Below are positions 7,836 to 10,622 of a stretch of 10,622 bases of DNA, one piece after another (within the stretch, counting starts at the first letter, position 1; every line of letters starts with the position of its first letter). The notes under the pieces were generated by a model. The model ran no database searches. It was given only the letters and a program-made list of their open reading frames with translations, and was not told the origin of the DNA. The position numbers were made by a program, and so were the translations under genes. The stretch lies in contig JAQGLP010000416.1 in the NCBI GenBank assembly GCA_028292835.1, positions 1 through 10,622 on the forward strand, in the 5' to 3' direction. This stretch comes from Variovorax sp. (GTDB lineage Bacteria > Pseudomonadota > Gammaproteobacteria > Burkholderiales > Burkholderiaceae_C).

Positions 7836-8600
7836 ATGATGACCATGCGATCAAGTGGAGTACCAACGTTTTCGAGCGGGCCCCTGGCACTCGGGATCAT
7901 GCTTTTGGGCGTGCTGATGTCCTTGGCTAACGCAGCGCACTGCGCTGAGCCCGCCGCTAAGCCCGCAGCGCAGCGGGTGCTCTTTTTGGGCAACAGCATC
8001 ACCCGCCACGGCCCCAAGGTCGACATCGGGTGGACGGGTAACTTTGGAATGGCGGCCAGCGCTGCTGAGAAGGACTACGTTCATGTGCTGACCAGTTCAC
8101 TGGCGGTCAGCATGGGGGCACTCCCAGACGTGATGGTTGAGAACATCGCGGATTTTGAGCGCAATGCCGAGGCGATCGATTTGAAGGCCCGGCTGGAAAA
8201 GTGTCTGGCCTTTAAGCCCCAGATCGTGGTGATCGCGATTGGTGAGAACGTCCCGCAGCTGCGCACAGAGGCAGACAAGGCGGCGTTTGGCCGGCGGTTT
8301 CAAAAGCTGTTGGAGACATTCAAAGTTAAGGACGGCCCTGCCCTCTTTGTCCGCGGCTGTTTCTGGCCTGACGCCGCCAAGGACCAGGTCATGCAAAAGG
8401 TGTCGCTGGAGGCGGAGGCCACGTTTGTGGATATCTCGGATCTGGGCAAAGACCCCGCCAACCGGGCCCGTGCCGAGCGGCAGATCGCTCACGACGGCGT
8501 GGCCGCCCATCCGGGGGACAAAGGAATGAAGGCAATCGCCGATGCGCTGTTGAAGGCCATCAGCGAGCGGATGCCACCGTCGCAGAAGAAAGCCAAGTAG
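7836..8600 (+). CDS. Secreted SGNH/GDSL-type hydrolase (254 aa)
   Basis: The ATG at 7836 follows GGAG at five bases. Residues 15-33 are hydrophobic (PLALGIMLLGVLMSLANA) and give a signal peptide, with cleavage probably after ANA or AHCA (residues 33-37). The SGNH blocks are visible: block I VLFLGNSIT (48-56, nucleophile Ser54), a block III-like VVIAIGEN (131-138, Asn138), and a block V-like region DGVAAHPGDKGM (220-231, catalytic His225). The Asp at the usual H-3 position is replaced (Val222); Asp220 lies at H-5, so the acid may differ from the standard DxxH motif. Expected activity is hydrolysis of an ester, often an acetyl or lipid ester, outside the cytoplasm; the substrate is unknown. The gene lies on the opposite strand between the AAA+ and DUF2997 genes and has no obvious functional link to them. 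Confidence 0.88.
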   Translation: MMTMRSSGVPTFSSGPLALGIMLLGVLMSLANAAHCAEPAAKPAAQRVLFLGNSITRHGPKVDIGWTGNFGMAASAAEKDYVHVLTSSLAVSMGALPDVMVENIADFERNAEAIDLKARLEKCLAFKPQIVVIAIGENVPQLRTEADKAAFGRRFQKLLETFKVKDGPALFVRGCFWPDAAKDQVMQKVSLEAEATFVDISDLGKDPANRARAERQIAHDGVAAHPGDKGMKAIADALLKAISERMPPSQKKAK

Positions 8601-8661
8601 GATGGGGTGAGCGGCGAACGGCCAGGGCATTCATCCACCCGACGGAAGAGGATCATCAGGC

Positions 8662-8853
8662 TCACGACTTCTGCGACTGGGGCATCTGCTGTTCAGAACC
8701 TTGATGGAGTTCGGCGGTGGCCAGGTCTGACTCGATGAGGCCCAGCGCCTGCTCCAGGGATTTGGTTGCCTCGCGGCAGGAGGCTCCCGCAAAACCCCGG
8801 GTCAGCACCGTGGCGTGGCCTTGGGGACTGATGGTGATTTCGATTGTCTTCAA
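8662..8853 (-). CDS. DUF2997 family small protein (63 aa), TTG start
   Basis: The sequence begins MKTIEITISPQG, continues with an RGFAGASCREATKSLEQALG core (residues 19-38) and ends in a Gln/Ser-rich tail. This is the DUF2997 pattern: two short strands, then a helix bearing the conserved Gly-x-x-Cys-x-x-Ala-Thr. Cys26 is the only cysteine. The start must be TTG at 8853-8851, because an in-frame TGA lies two codons upstream and no ATG or GTG intervenes. TTG overlaps the TGA stop of the DUF1257 gene (TTGA), with GGAGG six bases upstream, so the two genes are translationally coupled. The function is unknown. The usual genomic partner is DUF1257/Ycf35, which suggests one complex or pathway. Confidence 0.85.
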   Translation of the reverse strand: MKTIEITISPQGHATVLTRGFAGASCREATKSLEQALGLIESDLATAELHQGSEQQMPQSQKS

Positions 8854-9218
8854 ACTTCACCTCCAACACAGACGATCAGCTTGATCGATCCATCGGCCAG
8901 CAACTGCTCAGTGACGCTGTGGCCGGCGCGGCGCGCTTCAAGGCGGGTCTTTTCCACCGCGTAGGCTTGGAACAGCTTGTCCAACTCCAAGGGGTTGCCC
9001 CAAGCGCCGCTGAAGTTGTCGAACCGCACCTGCCCGGCGGCGGTGTCGACGACCACGGGATAGTTCCATCCCGGCAGTCGGAGGATCTGGCCGGTGGCCT
9101 GTGTGGTGAAGAGCTGCGTCGTCCCCTGCTCGGGTGGCGCCAACCCCAGCCGCAAACACGCCGCAGTCAAAGCGACCGTGTCGCGGATCTGGGTTTTGAT
9201 GGTCACGATATGGGACAT
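8850..9218 (-). CDS. DUF1257 family protein, Ycf35-like (122 aa)
   Basis: The conserved family start MSHIVTIKTQIRD places the ATG at 9218-9216, with AAGGA upstream; the longer open frame to 9290 is rejected. Other family hallmarks are NYPVVVDTAAGQVRFDNF (residues 52-69), the GAWGNPLELDKLFQAYAVEK core (71-90), EARRAGHSVTEQLLADGSIKL (94-114) and a C-terminal GGEV. DUF1257 equals Ycf35, found in cyanobacteria, algal plastids and scattered other bacteria; its biochemical activity is unknown. No signal peptide or membrane segment is present. The last four codons contain the ribosome binding site of the DUF2997 gene. A hairpin at 9298-9328 separates it from the upstream ThiF gene, so it may have its own promoter within 9219-9297 or be read through from ThiF. 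Confidence 0.92.
   Translation of the reverse strand: MSHIVTIKTQIRDTVALTAACLRLGLAPPEQGTTQLFTTQATGQILRLPGWNYPVVVDTAAGQVRFDNFSGAWGNPLELDKLFQAYAVEKTRLEARRAGHSVTEQLLADGSIKLIVCVGGEV
8854..8864 (-). promoter_or_regulatory. Shine-Dalgarno of DUF2997 inside the end of DUF1257
   Basis: On the minus strand GGAGG (8864-8860) is followed by six bases and then the TTG start. It also encodes the final Gly-Gly codons of DUF1257. The strong site compensates for the weak start codon and ties translation of the two genes together. Confidence 0.75.
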
Positions 9219-9297
9219 GGGATCAGTTCCTTTATGTGAAAGTGTAAACACGCCAACAGGCGAAGGGTGACAGGCTGCAACGCCCGGCACCCAACAA

Positions 9298-9328
9298 GAC
9301 CGGCCGCCCTGCTGGAGGGCGGCCGGTC
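9298..9328 (-). terminator. Perfect 13-bp hairpin downstream of the ThiF gene
   Basis: GACCGGCCGCCCT (9298-9310) and AGGGCGGCCGGTC (9316-9328) are exact reverse complements with a five-base loop. The hairpin begins 25 bases after the ThiF stop in the direction of transcription and is followed on the minus strand by UUGUUGGG, a short imperfect U-tract. This is consistent with a partial rho-independent terminator or an RNA-processing site that sets the ThiF to DUF1257 expression ratio. Confidence 0.65.
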
Positions 9329-9353
9329 AAAACAATGCCTCTTCACTTGTGGC

Positions 9354-10100
9354 TTACGCCACGCTCAGTTCCGCCGACAGCAAATTGAGCATCAGATCCC
9401 GCTCCGTCGGCAAGCCGCGCAGCCATTTGGTGAACTGGCCCAGCATCAGCCCAGCACAAATAGATGCCGTGTAGACCGTGCTCTTGGCGGTACAGGAGCC
9501 GGCGTATGCTTCTGCGGAACTAAACAGCGTGGTGGGGTAGTAGATGTCGGCAGGCGGACGATCGGCCGCCAGCACGCGGATCACCTCGGCGCTCATTCTG
9601 CCATCCGCAAAGAAGGCTGCTGTATTCTTGACGGTGTCCCAGATCATCCGCCGGGCATCAATCGAATCGACGCAGGCAAAGACGACGAGCTGGAGGTTGG
9701 GCTCCGTGAACGCAGCAAGGGACTTGAGCATTGAGCGACGAAAGCGCGCTGCGATTGGGTCAATGACGCACTGAGAGTGGATGTTTCGGCACAGCTCCTG
9801 CGTGGCCTCGACCTTGAGCCGGCCGATGTCGGTGGGCCAATACGCCTGCGGCGCCAGATTCTCCACGCCGACGATGTCGTGATCGATGAGGGTCATGCGG
9901 CTGATGCCGACCGCCGCCAGCTGGATCGCCGCCTGCCGGCCCACCGCCCCCACGCCGATGATGACGGCGTGGCAGGCGGCGAGTTTGGCGGGCGGGATGA
10001 TCTGGCGCTGGCGGGTATCTCGATCAAGCGGCGCAGGATCCGCTGGGGAATTAGAACTCATTGCCACAGAGGGCTCCTTCTGCAGGGGTAAAACTTTCAT
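9354..10100 (-). CDS. ThiF/MoeB/E1-like adenylating enzyme (248 aa)
   Basis: The ATG at 10100-10098 follows AAGGAG six bases upstream; the TTG 15 bases earlier would overlap that site and is rejected. The protein has the E1/ThiF Rossmann fold: an N-terminal basic segment DRDTRQRQIIPPAKL (residues 26-40), the nucleotide loop GVGAVG (49-54), ribose-binding LIDHD (71-75, Asp73 and Asp75), Asn81, Lys96 and the Mg2+-site-like Asp145 in ACVDSIDAR. Cys203 in GSCTAKSTVYTA is the best candidate for the thioester or sulfur-transfer cysteine. No CxxC zinc pairs are seen, unlike many MoeB/ThiF enzymes. Family members adenylate the C-terminus of a ubiquitin-like protein or sulfur carrier. No thiamine or molybdopterin genes are nearby; the neighbours are DUF1257, DUF2997 and the AAA+ ATPase, so a dedicated partner is more likely. 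That partner is not identified here. Confidence 0.9.
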   Translation of the reverse strand: MKVLPLQKEPSVAMSSNSPADPAPLDRDTRQRQIIPPAKLAACHAVIIGVGAVGRQAAIQLAAVGISRMTLIDHDIVGVENLAPQAYWPTDIGRLKVEATQELCRNIHSQCVIDPIAARFRRSMLKSLAAFTEPNLQLVVFACVDSIDARRMIWDTVKNTAAFFADGRMSAEVIRVLAADRPPADIYYPTTLFSSAEAYAGSCTAKSTVYTASICAGLMLGQFTKWLRGLPTERDLMLNLLSAELSVA

Positions 10101-10325
10101 CCCTATCTCCTTCAAGTGAACGGACAGAGTTGCAGATCAAACACGGTGGAATAAATGAGGGACGATGACGCTGTGCAGCAGGGGAATTTGCAGAGGCGCT
10201 CCCCTTTGCCGCGGCATGGGTGATTCAGGGCGACGCTACGAGAAACAGGCCGATAGGCTTGAGGCCAAAGGCGCGGGAGGCAATATGGCTTGACGTGGTG
10301 AGCCGCCACCTGATGCGCGCGTGCG

Positions 10326-10520
10326 CTAGCGCTGCGGCACGGCGTGCAATCGGCCGACCCGCTCTTTGAGCGCAGCCAGCGAACGGTTGACCGCCGCGAC
10401 CACGCGGCGGTTGGCCCGCTGATTGGGCGTGCGGCGCCTGGTGCGCAGGCGGGGGCGAACGTTGTTGCCAAGGGCCAGAAGATCGCATTCGGACAAGCAC
10501 GAAGCAGGCACAATCCACAT
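10326..10520 (-). CDS. Small basic hypothetical protein (64 aa)
   Basis: The ATG at 10520-10518 is preceded by GAAGGA at about seven bases, and third codon positions become strongly GC-rich after the first dozen codons, as in the neighbouring genes. The protein has two cysteines near the N-terminus (Cys8, Cys12) and a very basic centre (VRPRLRTRRRTPNQRANRR), then a helix-like VVAAVNRSLAALKERVGRL. It matches no family I know. The basic stretch suggests nucleic acid or ribosome contact, but that is only a guess. It lies 225 bases upstream of ThiF on the same strand and may be the first gene of the cluster. An overlapping minus-strand frame (10225-10518) has poorer codon use. Confidence 0.5.
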   Translation of the reverse strand: MWIVPASCLSECDLLALGNNVRPRLRTRRRTPNQRANRRVVAAVNRSLAALKERVGRLHAVPQR

Positions 10521-10543
10521 AGAAAATCCTTCAGGAAAAGCGC

Positions 10544-10586
10544 GCCGCTCCCATAGAGCGGCTGCGCAGGGAAAAACGCAGGCCGC
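10544..10586 (-). promoter_or_regulatory. Two mutually exclusive hairpins ahead of the 64-aa gene
   Basis: Stem A pairs GCCGCTC (10544-10550) with GAGCGGC (10556-10562) across a five-base loop and is followed on the minus strand by GCGCTTTTCC. Stem B pairs GCGGCTGCG (10558-10566) with CGCAGGCCGC (10577-10586), leaving one bulged base. The two share 10558-10562, so only one can form. In a minus-strand transcript B would be made first and A second, the order of an antiterminator and a weak terminator. The geometry is seen directly; regulation is inferred. Confidence 0.35.
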
Positions 10587-10622
10587 CCCGCACGATGCAA
10601 AGGCGGGAGGAAAAATCAGTGA

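Noticed and set aside
9219..9290. N-terminal extension of DUF1257
   Set aside because: The family begins with MSH, which matches the ATG at 9218; the extension has no homology and overlaps the intergenic leader.
6290..10100. PRTRC-type plasmid system
   Set aside because: PRTRC loci also have a ThiF protein, but none of the other PRTRC proteins or plasmid genes is visible, and DUF1257/DUF2997 are not PRTRC components I know.
10101..10115. TTG start of the ThiF gene five codons upstream
   Set aside because: The TTG codon overlaps the AAGGAG that serves the ATG at 10100.
10112..10600. 162-aa minus-strand frame overlapping the 64-aa gene
   Set aside because: Its codon use is poor, it ends at the ThiF ribosome binding site, and the 64-aa frame within it has the better start site and codon pattern.

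Overview
The window looks like chromosomal DNA of a GC-rich planctomycete (PVC group). The best evidence is a very large secreted protein that joins a 'PVC-type' putative membrane-bound dehydrogenase, a HEAT-repeat linker and a CxxCH cytochrome c, a combination known mainly from Planctomycetota and Verrucomicrobiota. Modular extracellular proteins (discoidin-like, bacterial Ig-like, DUF1349-like) and a secreted SGNH hydrolase fit the same origin. I see no tRNA, rRNA, CRISPR array, transposase or phage gene.

Layout. 1-1302 (+) is the 3' end of a modular extracellular protein. 1303-1700 has no confident gene. 1701-4961 (+) is the dehydrogenase/HEAT/cytochrome c protein. 4962-5436 is non-coding and carries several inverted repeats. 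5437-5868 (-) is a short DUF4230 protein, divergent from a CcbP-type calcium-binding-family protein at 5914-6276 (+), with only 45 bp between them. 6290-7768 (-) is a Ycf46-like AAA+ ATPase. 7836-8600 (+) is a secreted SGNH hydrolase. 8662-8853 (-) is a DUF2997 protein translationally coupled to a DUF1257/Ycf35 protein at 8850-9218 (-). A perfect 13-bp hairpin at 9298-9328 separates these from a ThiF/E1-like adenylating enzyme at 9354-10100 (-). A likely 64-aa basic protein lies at 10326-10520 (-), preceded by two mutually exclusive hairpins.

The part most worth following is the minus-strand set ThiF/E1-like, DUF1257 (Ycf35-like), DUF2997 and AAA+ (Ycf46-like), read from right to left. Ycf35 and Ycf46 are conserved reading frames of cyanobacteria and algal plastids without a settled biochemical role. 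Here they sit in a non-photosynthetic type of genome beside an E1-like enzyme, and a CcbP-family protein (also best known from cyanobacteria) is next to the ATPase. The set may be a small protein-modification or protein-remodelling system: the ThiF protein would adenylate a C-terminus, DUF1257/DUF2997 would act as partners or substrates, and the AAA+ protein would remodel the product. That scheme is inference. No E2, JAB peptidase or recognisable ubiquitin-like protein is present in the window. The SGNH gene on the opposite strand interrupts the set and looks like an insertion.

All calls come from reading the sequence and from memory of protein families. No database search was possible.
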